Of a stretch of 64,000 nt of DNA, positions 1 to 11,240 are shown piece after piece. A model generated the notes under the pieces. It saw nothing but the letters and a program-made list of their open reading frames with translations, was not told where the DNA came from and did no database searches. How positions within the stretch are numbered: position 1 is the stretch's first letter; every line of letters starts with the position of its first letter. Source of the DNA: Odobenus rosmarus divergens. Its lineage: Eukaryota; Chordata; Mammalia; Carnivora; Odobenidae. The stretch is from contig NW_004450266.1 in assembly GCF_000321225.1 (NCBI RefSeq), forward strand, positions 6,594,419 to 6,658,418, in the 5' to 3' direction. The translations under genes and the position numbers were made by a program.

Positions 1-950
1 TCACATTTCTCTCACCCATAGTGTCCTCAAACCTACACTGAACTGATATTCAAATAACTCGGGGATGGTTCTTTTGTCAGAACCTCTTCCTACGATCTGG
101 CATTGGCGATCCACAACTATTTGCTGAAGGGATTTGTCTGCCCTATGTCCAGCCCGTCCTTCCCAAGAGAAGAGATGCAAACAAAATTGTGTCACAGGGA
201 CATAGTGGCCTTGAGTGGTCTCTGAGGAGGAAATATCTCATGCTTCACTCTCTTTCCCAACTGTCTGATCCCAAGCTTTATAGTCTGGGTCCTGTTATCC
301 GTCCTCCTTTTATGGATGGTCAGGTGGGGATCCATCTGCCACCTACAGACCCCAGTTTCCTGCTCAGAGGGCACCATACATTATATTTTCCCCATGACTC
401 CAGGTGAGGGACAGGCATTCCACTGAGCAGATGGGGTCTGGGCCTCCAGGCTGGGAAGGAAAGACGGTATTCAAGCCACTTAATCTGGTGATGGTGGTTC
501 TCTTGTCTGCTCTGTCCCCTTTTACTTTAGACCTGTGTTAGATCAGCAGAAGCCACTCACATCTCTACCACCTACATGGAGTTGAGGACAGCAGGGGCAG
601 AATGTCAGACAGAGCTACTACCGTATGAAACACCTGCTCTGGACCAGGCATCGTGCTGGGCTCTAGGGACACAGATGAGCCGGACAGGGTTCCCAAGGGA
701 GGCCTTCCTTACTCTAAGTTCTTCGGGCAGTCCTTCTGCTTCAGGTCGGAGTCAAGCTCTGTGGATTCCTCCCTAACAAGGACCCCAGCTGACAGCTGGC
801 TGGCACAATGCTGCTTTTTCCTTTCCTCAAATAAGAATTCAATGTCTAAAGCTCGCTCCTCTCTCGGTGGCTGCTGGACTTCCCTGGAGGACACATTACT
901 ATCAAGTTGCACTTCCAGTTAAAAGAGTTAGAAGCACTTTTTAACAACCT

Positions 951-1011
951 CACCATCACCATCGTCATCATCATCTTCTTCTTCTCCATCATCATAATCA
1001 TCATCATAGAA
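951..1011. repeat. CAT/CTT trinucleotide-rich tract
   Basis: CACCATCACCATCGTCATCA runs on into CTT and CAT units. Confidence 0.85.
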
Positions 1012-1014
1012 TTA

Positions 1015-1740
1015 GCAAACATTTTTGGTGTGGCCAGTACCAGGTGATGACTTTAGGTACTTTGTTTTTTTCATTTAATTCTCATGGCAACTCTGCAAAG
1101 TAGACATTATTACCCCGTTCTTACAGATGAAGAAATTGGAGCTCAGAGAGGTTAAGTAAATTTCCCAAGGTCACACGGGTAGAAAGTGGATGCAAAAGAC
1201 TTTAAACCCAGTTGTCTGAGATAAATGGATAAAGAAGATGTGGCATTTACATACAATGGAATATTACTCAGCCATCAAAAAATGACATCTTGCCATTTGC
1301 AACAACATGGATGGAACAAGAGGGTATTATGCTAAATGAAAGAAGTCAATCAGAGAAAGACAAGTACCATATGATCTTGCTCATATGTAGGACTTAAGAA
1401 ACAAAACAGAGGATCATAGGGGAAGGGAGGGAAAAATAAAACAAGACGAAACCAGAGAGGGAGACATAAGAGACTCTTAATCATAGGAAACAAACTGAGG
1501 GTTGCTGGAGGGGAGGGGGGTTGGGGGATGGGGTAACTGTGTGTCGGGCATTAAGAAGGTCATGTGATGTAATGAGCACTGGGTGTTACATGCAGCTGAT
1601 GAATCACTGACCTCTATCCTTGAAAGTAATAATACACTATATGTTAACTAATTGAATTAAATAAAATTAAATTAAAAAAAATAAGTCCAGTTGTCTGATT
1701 CCAAAGCTTGTGTTATTTTCACTAGGCCATGCTGCTGCCG
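1015..1740 (-). repeat. MIR split by the L1 at 1220-1686
   Basis: ACAGATGAAGAAATTGGAGC, AGAGAGGTTAAGTAAATTTC and CCCAAGGTCACACGGGTAGA are the conserved MIR core read in reverse. The element continues after the L1 with GTTGTCTGATTCCAAAGC and ends near GGCCATGCTGC. Confidence 0.85.
1220..1686 (+). mobile_element. 5'-truncated LINE-1 3' end
   Basis: Begins within the end of ORF2 (AATGGAATATTACTCAGCCA) and runs through the 3' untranslated region with its G-rich tract to an A-rich tail. A 12-bp target-site duplication, CCAGTTGTCTGA, is at 1208-1219 and 1687-1698. The target is a MIR, which resumes after the insertion. Confidence 0.93.
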
Positions 1741-1744
1741 TAAA

Positions 1745-1960
1745 GGCTACCATTTACTGACTACCTAAGTACCAAGCCCTGTGCTAGGTGCTTTATTTCA
1801 GTTAACCCTTCCAATGGCATTCATGAAATAGTCATTATTACTGCCCATTTGTAATTGGAGGCCCATGCACAAAGGTTAAATCATTTCCTCTGAGGTCACA
1901 CGGTGCTGGTGGGAGGTAAAGCCAAGATTCAAACTCTGGGCACTTTCTGTGAAGCCACAT
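1745..1960 (-). repeat. MIR
   Basis: Contains TACCAAGCCCTGTGCTAGGT and GGTCACACGGTGCTGGTGGG, the reverse MIR pattern with mid-part divergence. Confidence 0.7.
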
Positions 1961-2547
1961 TCCTTCGTACGATAGGAAGGCAGGCCACAACCCACACCTG
2001 GTAAGGGGTTCCACTTCATCCCAACTATGTAAATAAGCACTGGTCTGCAGACCCAGATCAAGACAGAGGATACCCCATGGGCAGTCTAATGAGAAAAGCA
2101 TTTGATGCCTCATGTTTCTAAGTTTCTGGTCACTTGGGCTTTTTTTTTTTTTTTTTACATAAAAATCTGTTTGGGGATACTGAGTAGTGACAGACCGCTG
2201 TTTCTTCCAAATCTAGATGAGCAAGGAGCAGGGATATAATGGTTTGGGCACATATTAGGTGAAAGGAATTTTTACAGTAACATTTAGAATCTTCCGTTAT
2301 CCATTCATTTGTAGAGTGAATACCATATTCCAGGCCTTGCCCTAAGTGTGATAGGTTTGGAGAGATGAACAGTCTCTGCTTTCAAAGCATCTGTAGTTTA
2401 ACTGAAGGTGACAGATACATAAACAATGATCTGGGAGCCGACTTCTCCTCCTGCCTCTGCTACTCATCTGTAATATGATTTTTAGCAGATGATTTAACCT
2501 CCCTCGACTCTGAATCCTCAGTATAAAATTAAGTAAAATAGATAATG

Positions 2548-2590
2548 TATCCATCCATCCTCCCTCTCTCCCTCCCTCCCTTCCTCCCAT
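2548..2590. repeat. Pyrimidine-rich TCCC/ATCC tract
   Basis: Repeated ATCC, then CTCC and CTTCC units. Confidence 0.8.
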
Positions 2591-3267
2591 TTCTTCATTG
2601 TTCAAGGCAATATGTACGCATGTTTGTTTTGAGCATCTACTAAGTGCTAAAATGAGTAAGATGCAGTCCTTTCCTGGAGGACTCAGTTTAGAGGGTTGAT
2701 GGACATTTACATATGTGTTATATTAAGCCACTTGCCCAGAGCCATGTACCCGGTAGTGGCAGAGCCAGGATCGGAAACACAAGTTGGCCTGACTCCGAGG
2801 CCTGTTGCTCTCCCCTTCTGTTGAGAGGTTCCTTCTCCTGGTACAGCTTTCTCAAGTTCCCTGCAAGTCAGACCCGCTGGAGCCACAGTGGCGAAAGCCT
2901 GCGTGGGTCCCCCAGGGGTCTGTGGCATGTAAGCAGCAGGCTTTGGTGGGTCACCAGAAGACATGCAGGGGGCGTGGTCCCTGCTGGCACTGATCAGGAT
3001 GGCACGGTAAGGGTCCTGCCCACTGGCAGCCAACCAGCCAGAACCCTGATCAGATCCCATAATGGGCCCAGTAAAGAAAGGCTGAGCAAGGAATATTCCC
3101 CTTGGTAGGAATAATATGCCTATCTCCGGTTGATTAAAAGAACATAGGCCATGAGAAGGCCTACAAGCATATACAAAGTCACACAATTGAATAAAAGAGC
3201 AGGAAGCTTCCTACCCAGAGACAAAAGCAGCATTTCTGACCAAGATAAACGAATAGGTTTCTCATCT

Positions 3268-3355
3268 CTCTAGTTCTGCTCCTGGCTCAGCCACTTCACT
3301 AGCCTGTGAATTTGGGAAGGTCATTTAACCTCTGCGGTTCTCAAGATTCTTGAGG
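3268..3355 (+). repeat. MIR fragment
   Basis: CTCAGCCACTTCACTAGCCTGTGAATTTGGGAAGGTCATT-like core followed by AACCTCTGCGGTTCTCAAG. Confidence 0.6.
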
Positions 3356-4279
3356 TGAGTTGAAAGGTTTGGACTACAAAGCACTTTCATCTCTAAAAAG
3401 GTTAAAGTCTGAATGATTTTACGCACTCCTATGACGCCCCACCCGCTGGGCTCAGAGTACCCCCCCATTTCACTCTCCCTGGCCTGTCCTTGTTCCTTGT
3501 GAGGAGGGACAGGGCAGTGGGAGGCAGGGGCTCTGGACCCCACAGTCCTGTGGTGTGAAGTCCAGAACCCGGGCTCCATCCCGTCCCAACAGGGGGGGCC
3601 TTCTCCTTTGATTCCTAGTTATGCTCCGGAGATGACCACACCCCCTCGCCTCCCAGGGCGGGTCCTTCTACGGTCCCTGCCCTTTTCCCCTCACACATTC
3701 GCCTCGAGCAAATTTGTGTGCTCCTGGTTTCGACTCCTGCTTGCTTCTTGAAGGCTCGCAAATCAACACCTCTAACCTCCATGTGAGCTCCAGAATAGCT
3801 TATGAACTACAAAATCTCCCTTCCTTGCCCTTACTGTGCAGGGGGGAGGTCATCACCTGGCTCCCAACCATCCTGCTGCTCTCAGATCCCCAACCTGGTG
3901 AAGGCAACACCATCTCCCAAGGCATCTGAGCAAGAGACTCCTGCATTCCTCAGGCCCAAGTGATGCCTAAGCCCTGCTGATCTCCCCCTTTAAACAGAAC
4001 TTGAGGAGGGCCTTCACCCTTCCCGCCCCTCACCACAAGCCCATTGTCCCCGCGGGACAGGAACTCTCTGGCACAGAAGTCATGGACACAGAAGGGACAA
4101 AATCCCTAACTGCTGAACTGAACTGTGCTGGCTTTTAGAGAAAGCTCTGCATGTAAGAGGCATCCCTACACTGGAAGACATTCCAAAAGAAATTATTACA
4201 AGTCACTCTTGGATGCTATGCCTGGGTCACAGAGCCCGGTCGGGGGAGTGGAGAATAGAGAGCGGTCTTTTGCTGGCCC

Positions 4280-4610
4280 CGTTCGCTTTCCAGCCCCGGT
4301 CTTTGTACAAGCTGTTCTCTCTCCTGGGAACACTCTCCCCTCCCTGGCTGAGGCCATCATGTCTCATCTTTAAGACTCTGTCCTTAAGTCATGGTTTTCC
4401 CCTCCCCAGGAGCACCTCCTCGACGGTCCCAGAGTACCCTGAGGGCACAGTTCTGGTGGATCATCCTGGAGGTCTTTTTTTTTGTCCCCTTAGTGGACAC
4501 TGGGAGTGACCCATGAGCAGGGACATGTCCTATTCACCTCTGTGATTCCAGCACAGGACCTGGCACAGAGTGGACCTCAGTGAACAACTGTCCAGTGGGT
4601 GACAGACACA
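4280..4610 (+). repeat. L2 3' fragment
   Basis: AAGCTGTTCTCTCTCCTGGG, ACACTCTCCCCTCCCTGGCT and GCACAGGACCTGGCACAGAG follow the order of the L2 3' end. Confidence 0.65.
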
Positions 4611-5061
4611 ACTGAACACTTGTGAAAGAATGCACAGGCAGACGGCCTGGGGGGCCAGCCGCTGCGCCCCACCCCCCACCGTCTTCTGGACATCAGCTCT
4701 GAGGGTGAACAGTGTTAAAGCGTTTCTGCTCGTCTGGAGAAGGCAGAATCAGTAAGAGCTGACTGCAAAGAGGGTATTGATCCAAGATTCCCCTTGGACC
4801 TTTGATTTCTCACTCTCTCCATCTATCACCCAGCGGGAACAACACAACTTGGCTCATTAAAATTCCAAATGCCTGGGATAGCAGTTTTCTAAGTGTGGGC
4901 ACCTGAAGCTGCTTCTCTGCCTCCCGTGACATTCCACCGAGAGCCTTTGATGCCCACCCTTCTGGCTTCCTCCCCACCCCCACCACCCCAACGGTGGCCC
5001 GAGAGATGATTCAGTTCTCACGCAGACAGCCACGGCAGGGGCTGGGCCCCAGGAAACTCAC

Positions 5062-5278
5062 CCTCCGTCAAAGGGGTTCTCCCCGGGAATGATGTGCGTG
5101 CTGTCCCTGCCCACAAGGAACTTGATGCGGTCGTAGAAGGAGTGCAGGTTCTGTTGGGACGCGGGGGACTGTGTCTCCTGGATGATGTCCAGAGGGTCGG
5201 GGGAGCCCAGGCACAGCGGGTTGACATGGCAGAGGGGCTGGAGGCAACAGTCAGGGTCCATGCAGTCCAGCAAGCCAT
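5062..5278 (-). CDS. TENM4: TENM4 exon encoding the Cys-rich linker at the start of the extracellular core
   Basis: The 217-nt exon has the acceptor CACCCCTGCAG and the donor GTGAGTTT. It encodes about 72 residues: [12 protein letters not shown] with further cysteines at QPLC and NPLC, then a cysteine-free helix-like stretch ([14 protein letters not shown]) ending at ENPFDGG. This follows EGF8 in all teneurins and leads into the transthyretin-like domain of the extracellular core. It enters in phase 1 and leaves in phase 2, so it is the only exon here that cannot be skipped alone without a frameshift. That marks the change from the modular EGF region to the non-modular core. No further exon is recognised between it and position 1. 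Confidence 0.94.
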
Positions 5279-6649
5279 CTGCAGGGGTGACAGAGCATGA
5301 AGTTCATACTGCTACAGTCCACCAGCCGCGTCTCTCCACAATGCCTTCGTTCATGTCTCTATTTTCCACTCACTGAGACACTTGATTAAGGACCTGACAT
5401 AAGCCAAGGCCTTTGTGGGGAGATCCAGGGGCTTCAGATCTGCTCCCAGCCCACTCATCTAGTCGAGGAGACGGACAAGCCCGTGTACAGGGGCACAGGT
5501 GGGGATAAGGTGTTTCTGTTTCTTTTTGAAGAGACAGAGGGAATTCTATGAGGGCCCAGGGGTGGGAGAATATATGGAACATCTGAGCTGCTCAGCTCAA
5601 CTCAGAAGGTGAGGGACGAGCCCAAGAAGAGACTGTCGATGCTGGTGGAAGCAGAAGTATCAGGGACACGGGCCAGCTTAGGGAGTTTGCCTACCACCCC
5701 CGGAATGGGCATGGTGGGAGCTCCTGGAAGGTTGAAAGCCTGGGGGACATCTTCTGATCTGCATCACTGAAAGAAGCTCTCCTGTAACCAGGAGGGGGGA
5801 CTGAAGCTGGCCCAGAGTGGAAGCTGGGGGCCCCACGGTGGGCAGCAAGGGCGTCTCTGAGGTTGCACAGGGCACAAGAGATCAGAGCAGGAACAGTGGA
5901 GGTGGGGAGAAGTGGGTGGTTTGGAGGGACATTTAGGGGTTATGAGCAATAAGAGCCGGGGAGGGGGGACAGGAACAGCCCAGGGTGACAGTCTGTATGC
6001 TTTGTTGTAGAGAGCAGTCTAAGGGCACGTGTTCCTCTGGGTTCAAATTCTGTCTCTCTTGCTTATTAGCTGGGCACCCCACCATCCTGGAGACCTAGAT
6101 CCTGTTCCAGTTACCTCTGTTGTGTCCCCAGCACTTAGTCCAAGAGTTTAAAACATGGCTGTGAAGTAACTACACAAATGAGAATTGAATGAATTGACAA
6201 ATGCATCAGGGGATGAAACCAAATAACAGTCCATGAAAGCCAGAAAACCACTATCTTTGTTCACTTCAGCTCAACAGTGTGGTATGGTGGGAGCATCATG
6301 AAGCTCAGGCTGCAGCTCAGGTCCCAGAACTGCCCCTAAGCATGCCTGTGGACGGATGCCTGCTCTCATTCTCTGAGCCCCAGTCTCCTCATCATTGACA
6401 TGCCTCCCTCGCTTCTGTCTCCCAGGGTTTACGATACAGATGCCGCCCACCAGAGCACAGCATAGCCTGAGCCAGATTCAGTGCCCCATCCACACAGGTG
6501 GCCCCCCTAAGCCCCCTTACTAGCCTCAGACGTATTGTGGCCTCCGGTAAGCTACCTGACCTCCCTGAAATCCATTTTTTTTCCCTTAGTAAATTAGGGA
6601 CAAAAATCCCTTGTCTTTCTTGCCTACTTCTGCATGGCATTCCAGACTT

Positions 6650-6875
6650 CATGACTTCCTTGAGGGTAGTGCGGCATCGACAGCCAGATTGTCTGGGGTC
6701 AAACCCTGGCTCTGAAACTTACTACTTGGGCAAGTTACTTAAACTCTCTGGTCCCCGTTCCCCATGTGTCTTACAAGGGGATTATAAAAGTGTCACGTAA
6801 GTATTTGTGACATAAATACAAAACATAGTATATGTCCCCAAATCTAGCAGAGTACTGGGTACACAGTAAGTACTT
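6650..6875 (+). repeat. MIR
   Basis: AACCCTGGCTCTGAAACTTA, TTGGGCAAGTTACTTAAACT and a CACAGTAAGTACTTA end match the forward MIR layout. Confidence 0.7.
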
Positions 6876-7139
6876 ACTAAGAGGTGGCCCCCCTTCCTGT
6901 CCCCGAGTCTACAACATGGCTCACCAAAGTGTCAGGGCCATTTGTCCTTGGTCTGCTCACCTCCCAGATTCATCTTGAGATGTGGAGGAAAGGCCTCCTC
7001 TGACCCCAGCATGGTCCTGGGTCCTAACTCGTGGCTCCTATACCAGAGCCCAGATGCACCCACTAACTGCCTAGCGAAGCACCTGTCTTCTCCCGCGGAC
7101 GGTGGCTCCATCACACGTTCTCGTGCTGCCCCGTCAGAC

Positions 7140-7345
7140 ATTGCTTAAACACATAATTACAGCCCAAGCTGTGGGTTATTTGCATTCTGCTATTGATGTT
7201 AGCCTGACAGATTCAGCTGCTGCATCTATAACTCTGCAGAAATGCTCCATTATTCAATCCCAGCGAGCAGGGACGTTGACCATTAAATCAGCAAGCACAA
7301 TTGAAGGGCTGTGAAAAGTCATGGCTAATTTGAAATTTTATTAGC
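7140..7345. other. Candidate conserved non-coding element
   Basis: Unique, moderately AT-rich sequence without repeat hallmarks. It contains homeodomain-like CATAATTACAG and octamer-like TTATTTGCAT, plus TGACCATTAAATCAGCAAGC. The appearance suggests a conserved enhancer; conservation was not measured. Confidence 0.4.
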
Positions 7346-7509
7346 TATTGCCTGCTCTTGTTTACCACTGAAGCAGACCCTGGAAGCCAGTCTTTTACCT
7401 CTTTATAAACACTTTGCTCTGTGGCATCTTGGAAGTACTGCTCCCTGTTCTCTAGTCATGGGGGAAGATTAGCCAGGAATTATTGTTATTATTATTAATA
7501 TTATATTAA

Positions 7510-7940
7510 ATGATGATGATGATGACCACAGGCATTGTGCTAAATGCTTGACAAAGAATGCTTTCAAGGAATGTGTCATTGAATCTTCCCAGCTCTGTGA
7601 AGTAGCCGCTGTTGTCACCCTCACCCTCATTTTATTTATTTTATTCTTTAAAAAGATTTATTATTTACTTGAGAGAGAGAGAGAGAGAGAGAGAATCCCA
7701 AGCAGACTCACTGCTGAGTGTGGAGCCCAATGCGGAGCTTGATCTCATGACCCTGAGATCATGACCGGAGCCGAAATCAAGAGTTGGATGCTCAATTAAC
7801 TGAGCTGCCCAGGCTCCCCATCACCCTCATTTTAGAGAGAAGGAACTGGAGGCTCAAAGTGGTAGAGTAACTTGGTCAAGTTCGTGTAGTCAGAGAAGGA
7901 GCTGACTTAGAATCTGAGCCCAGTTCTTTCTGAAGTATGA
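7510..7940 (-). repeat. MIR split by the SINE at 7635-7820
   Basis: The left part has GGCATTGTGCTAAATGCTTG and a CCTCATTTTA edge. The right part resumes with CATTTTAGAGAGAAGGAACT and GTAGAGTAACTTGGTCAAGT. Joined, they make one reverse MIR. Confidence 0.75.
7635..7820 (-). repeat. Carnivore tRNA-derived SINE, inserted in a MIR
   Basis: The element has its A/T tail at the low end, a (GA)n segment and a tRNA-like head at the high end. Flanks are a perfect 14-bp target-site duplication, TCACCCTCATTTTA at 7621-7634 and 7821-7834. The surrounding sequence is one MIR interrupted by the insertion. Confidence 0.93.
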
Positions 7941-7983
7941 AAGGTTCTTTGAGTCCTGAAGAGACTTTTGGGAACTATTTCTT

Positions 7984-8182
7984 TTTTTTTTTTAAGATTT
8001 TATTTATTTATTTGACAGAGAGAGACACAGCAAGAGAGGGAACACAAGCAGGGGGAGTGGGAGAGGGAGAAGCAGGCTTCCCGCGGAGCAGGGAGCCCGA
8101 TGCGGGGCTCGATCCCAGGACCCTGGGATCATGACCTGAGCCGAAGGCAGACGCTTAACAACTGAGCCACCCAGGCGCCCCA
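7984..8182 (-). repeat. Carnivore SINE, long young form
   Basis: A near-consensus copy with poly(T) at the low end, a TTTATTTATTTGACAGAGAG-type segment, a GGGAGCCCGATGCGGGGCTC-type segment and the tRNA-like head. The target-site duplication TTGGGAACTATTTCTT is perfect at 7968-7983 and 8183-8198, so the insertion is young. Confidence 0.95.
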
Positions 8183-8454
8183 TTGGGAACTATTTCTTAA
8201 GTGGAAAACATGAATTTATGAGTCTTGCTGAAATACCTCTCTTCCGTGCCCTTCCGGCTCCCTGGGTGAACCCCAGCACAGCACTCACTCCCCCTCCCCC
8301 CATCTAATGTTGATTTTCTCTGTCTCCTTCCCCAGACTGTGGAGCTCATCTCAGTATCCCTGTGCCTCCTCTAGCTTCTGGCTTCATCCTTGCTTCTGGA
8401 ATCAGGCTTCCCCACACTCCTACTTTCTTTCCTTTTTTAAAAATAAATTAAACC

Positions 8455-8669
8455 GGGGCGCCTAGGTGGCTCAGTCGTTAAGCATCTGCCTTCGGCTCAG
8501 GTCATGATCCCGGGGTCCTGGGATCGAGCCCCACCCGCATAAGGGTCCCCGCTCGGCGGGAAGCCTGCTTCTCCCTCTCCCACTCCCCCTGCTTGTGTTC
8601 CCTCTCTCGCTGTGTCTCTCTCTGGTCAAAAAAATAAATTTTAAAAAAATCTTAAAAAAAACAAAAACA
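8455..8669 (+). repeat. Carnivore SINE, plus orientation
   Basis: Starts with GGGGCGCCTAGGTGGCTCAG, includes the TCATGATCCCGGGGTCCTGG segment, a CT-rich body and an A-rich tail. Only 270 bp separate it from the oppositely oriented copy at 7984, giving an inverted SINE pair. Flanking AAATTAA is a likely short target-site duplication. Confidence 0.93.
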
Positions 8670-10419
8670 AATTAAGCCATCAATTTTAAAAACAAATCAT
8701 TGTTTCTTGTGATCAGAGGCCCTTTGTGCTCTAGTTGGCCATTCTGCTGGAAATGAAAGTCTCAGCAAGGGCTCTGAGCTTCAATTCGGCCCATCTACAA
8801 AGGGCACAATCAGACGTGCCTCACAGCTGGGCTGGGGAGATTAGGTGAGATCACGGACATAAGCACTTGGCATGACGACCAGCACGTCTGTGCTTGGTAA
8901 ACAAGAGTCCCTATTGGCTCCCTGGCCAGGTGCTTCCCTTCCCCAGGCATCCTCACAATGGACCTGTCCTGGCTCCCTCCCACACACATTTCAGGGCAGC
9001 CCTTTTCTGGATACAGCCTGGCTTTGAAGAACTGAACTAGACAAAGATGGCCTGAGAGACACACCAGTAAGTCAGGGAAGTGGATACCCAGGAGACTTGA
9101 AGATTGGGGTTCTCTGAAATGGAGCCACATCACGCAAGTGGGGCTCTCATGAAAGTCCTGGGATTGTGGGATGGCTCATGGGTACGCTTCACAGGACAGA
9201 GTGACAACGCCAGGCCAACAATTCTGTCTGCCTAGGCCTTCCTGGGTGGACGCTCCCTCATCATTTACTCAGCAAATATTTGCAAAGTAGTAAATGTGGG
9301 CTAAACCTCTGCTAATAGAGATGATCATTATTAAAGGAAGCCCCTGTTCCAAAAATGAGTGGGGCCCACAAAATTTTTAGCAAAGCTGCAGTTTACAAGA
9401 CAGGCTTTCATGCAAATCCCTCTGTTTCCAAGGCAGCACCTGGTATAGCCTGATACACGGCATGTGGCTGCCCGCAGTAAGGGAGACTTCCATGCTTCCG
9501 TTTTCTTAGGCACAGGAGACAGACTTGAGAAGAGGCACGTTAAGAGGAAAAAGTAGCTTTGGGGAGAGAAAAGTAAATTTTGGGGTAGACTAGAAACACC
9601 TCAATGTACAGTTTTCATGATTCTCCAGTTTGGCTAGTTTGGAAATATTTACATTTTCCAAGGACTTCATATCTTACTTAACTGTATATTACACACAAGT
9701 CGGCTGACTTAGAAAATGTCCGTATTTCATTTGTATGCTATTCCCATTGACAGTCCTTTCTTATGGCAAACAGAAAGACAAACAAAAAACACCAGGAAAA
9801 TAGGGAGGATTTTTCTCTATTTCCTTAAAATTTTCAGTAAAACCCTCTTGAACTCTAAACCCCAACTTTTGGGAGAGAACATTCCTCCCCACCGAAATAC
9901 CCCTTTTCCTTCCTCTCTCTGCTTACATGGTGAAAGTGAAGGGGGCAGAAGGAAATGCGGGAGGCCGCTGGGGCTCCTGAAGGCTGGAGGATCACAATAC
10001 CGGACCCAGCAGTGACCTCCAGACGGCATGGAGGGCAAAGGGAAGCGGAGAGGAAGTGTCCAGAAGAGTCAGGCCAGAGAGTAAAAGGAAAGATGGAAAA
10101 AAAGGGAGGGAGGGAGGAAAAAAACGGACAAAAGATGCAGGTCTCTGGGGCACTAAATGAACATTACAGAGGGGTTCAAGTCCTCGTGACCCTTCAACTT
10201 GAAGCTCCCCCCAGGGCTGAAATGCTACATTGTTCACGCAGTGCTGGCTTCTGCTAACATTTCCACCTAAGTGCTACTGACTTGTGGATAAAGGCCATGC
10301 TGTTTCCTCCAGCCCCCTCCTCAGTGCCTGCCCTGCTGGTGGGTGTCAAGTGACCTTGAGAACCAGGGAGTGGGGAATAGGAGAGAAAAAAAATCCAGGC
10401 TAGAAGCCCGAAGAGCCAG

Positions 10420-10510
10420 TTCCTTCCCCAGCTCTGTCACTTTCTCGCTGTGAGACCTTGGGCGCACCCCTTCCTATGTCTGAGACATCATTTGTTCATG
10501 TGACACCAGG
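10420..10510 (+). repeat. MIR fragment
   Basis: CCCCAGCTCTGTCACTTTCT followed by CGCTGTGAGACCTTGGGCGC is the forward MIR core. Confidence 0.6.
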
Positions 10511-10967
10511 ACAGTAAGCTCTGTCAGCCCCTCAGGATTGCTGGCGGGTTCCTGGGTTGTAAAGAGGAAGTGAGTCATTCAGTGACGTTCTGGGGTCCTC
10601 CCCATGCCTGTGGCCATTCCCCGGAGCCCCCTCTGCAGACAGGTGCTATGACACAGGATGGGTGAGGTCCCCTGCCGTCAGTCCCTGTCCTGAGCAGCAG
10701 TGGCTTTTCTGTGATCTTAACAGCTGCCAGTGAGTGGTGGGACCCTGGGTGACTCCCCTCCATGCCTGATGTCGGTATCTTCCTCACTTGGGGGGTGGGG
10801 TCCATGGGGCAGCCTCTGGGGGCTAACCTGCCTGACAGCCACCTCCTGTCCTTTCTTTGCCACGGGCCCATCTCTCCTCGTGGCTGGCCAGCTGAAACTC
10901 CCTCAGAAAGCAAAAGGTGTGCCCTAGGATCCTATCGAAGGTGGTGGTTCAGCTAGCCGTCTCGTCT

Positions 10968-11096
10968 TTACAGATGAGGACACTGGGGCTTAGGTTAAGT
11001 GACTGACGACGTCATCCTGCTAGTGAAGTGTGGCAGAGCTGGGAGTTTGGTTTCTTATCTTTCTCCAAATCCAGCTGTTAGGCACTGTGCCACAGT
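10968..11096 (-). repeat. MIR fragment
   Basis: TTTACAGATGAGGACACTGG, GGTTAAGTGACTGACGACGT and GTGGCAGAGCTGGGAGTTTG mark a reverse MIR. Confidence 0.65.
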
Positions 11097-11114
11097 CTAC
11101 ATCTTTTCTGTCCA

Positions 11115-11240
11115 TGCTTTAGATGTTCTAGTTCCTCCACAGAGGGCAGGAACGGCCTTGTTGACTTCTCTACCCCAAATGCAGAGCACAGTGCCTTGCA
11201 CACAGTGAACATCACATTTGTTGAGTGAATGAACAAAGAA
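11115..11240 (+). repeat. L2-type 3' end
   Basis: AGAGGGCAGGAACGGCCTTG, CAGTGCCTTGCACACAGTGA and TTTGTTGAGTGAATGAAC match the typical L2 end. Confidence 0.6.

Larger units (their letters stand above)
1..5061 (-). other. TENM4: Intron downstream of the Cys-rich linker exon (partial)
   Basis: I see no exon here. The stretch holds a CAT/CTT-rich simple repeat (about 951-1011), a MIR split by a 5'-truncated L1 (1015-1740), further MIR fragments (1745-1960, 2720-2820, 3268-3355), a TCCC-rich tract (2548-2590) and an L2 3' fragment (about 4280-4610). The rest is unique sequence without a recognised function. Confidence 0.7.

Noticed and set aside
2707..3186. Minus-strand open frame of 159 codons
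   Set aside because: Overlaps a MIR fragment and has no recognisable motif.
7740..7820. tRNA-like sequences at SINE heads
   Set aside because: They are the tRNA-derived heads of carnivore SINEs, without intact tRNA folds, so not annotated as tRNA genes.
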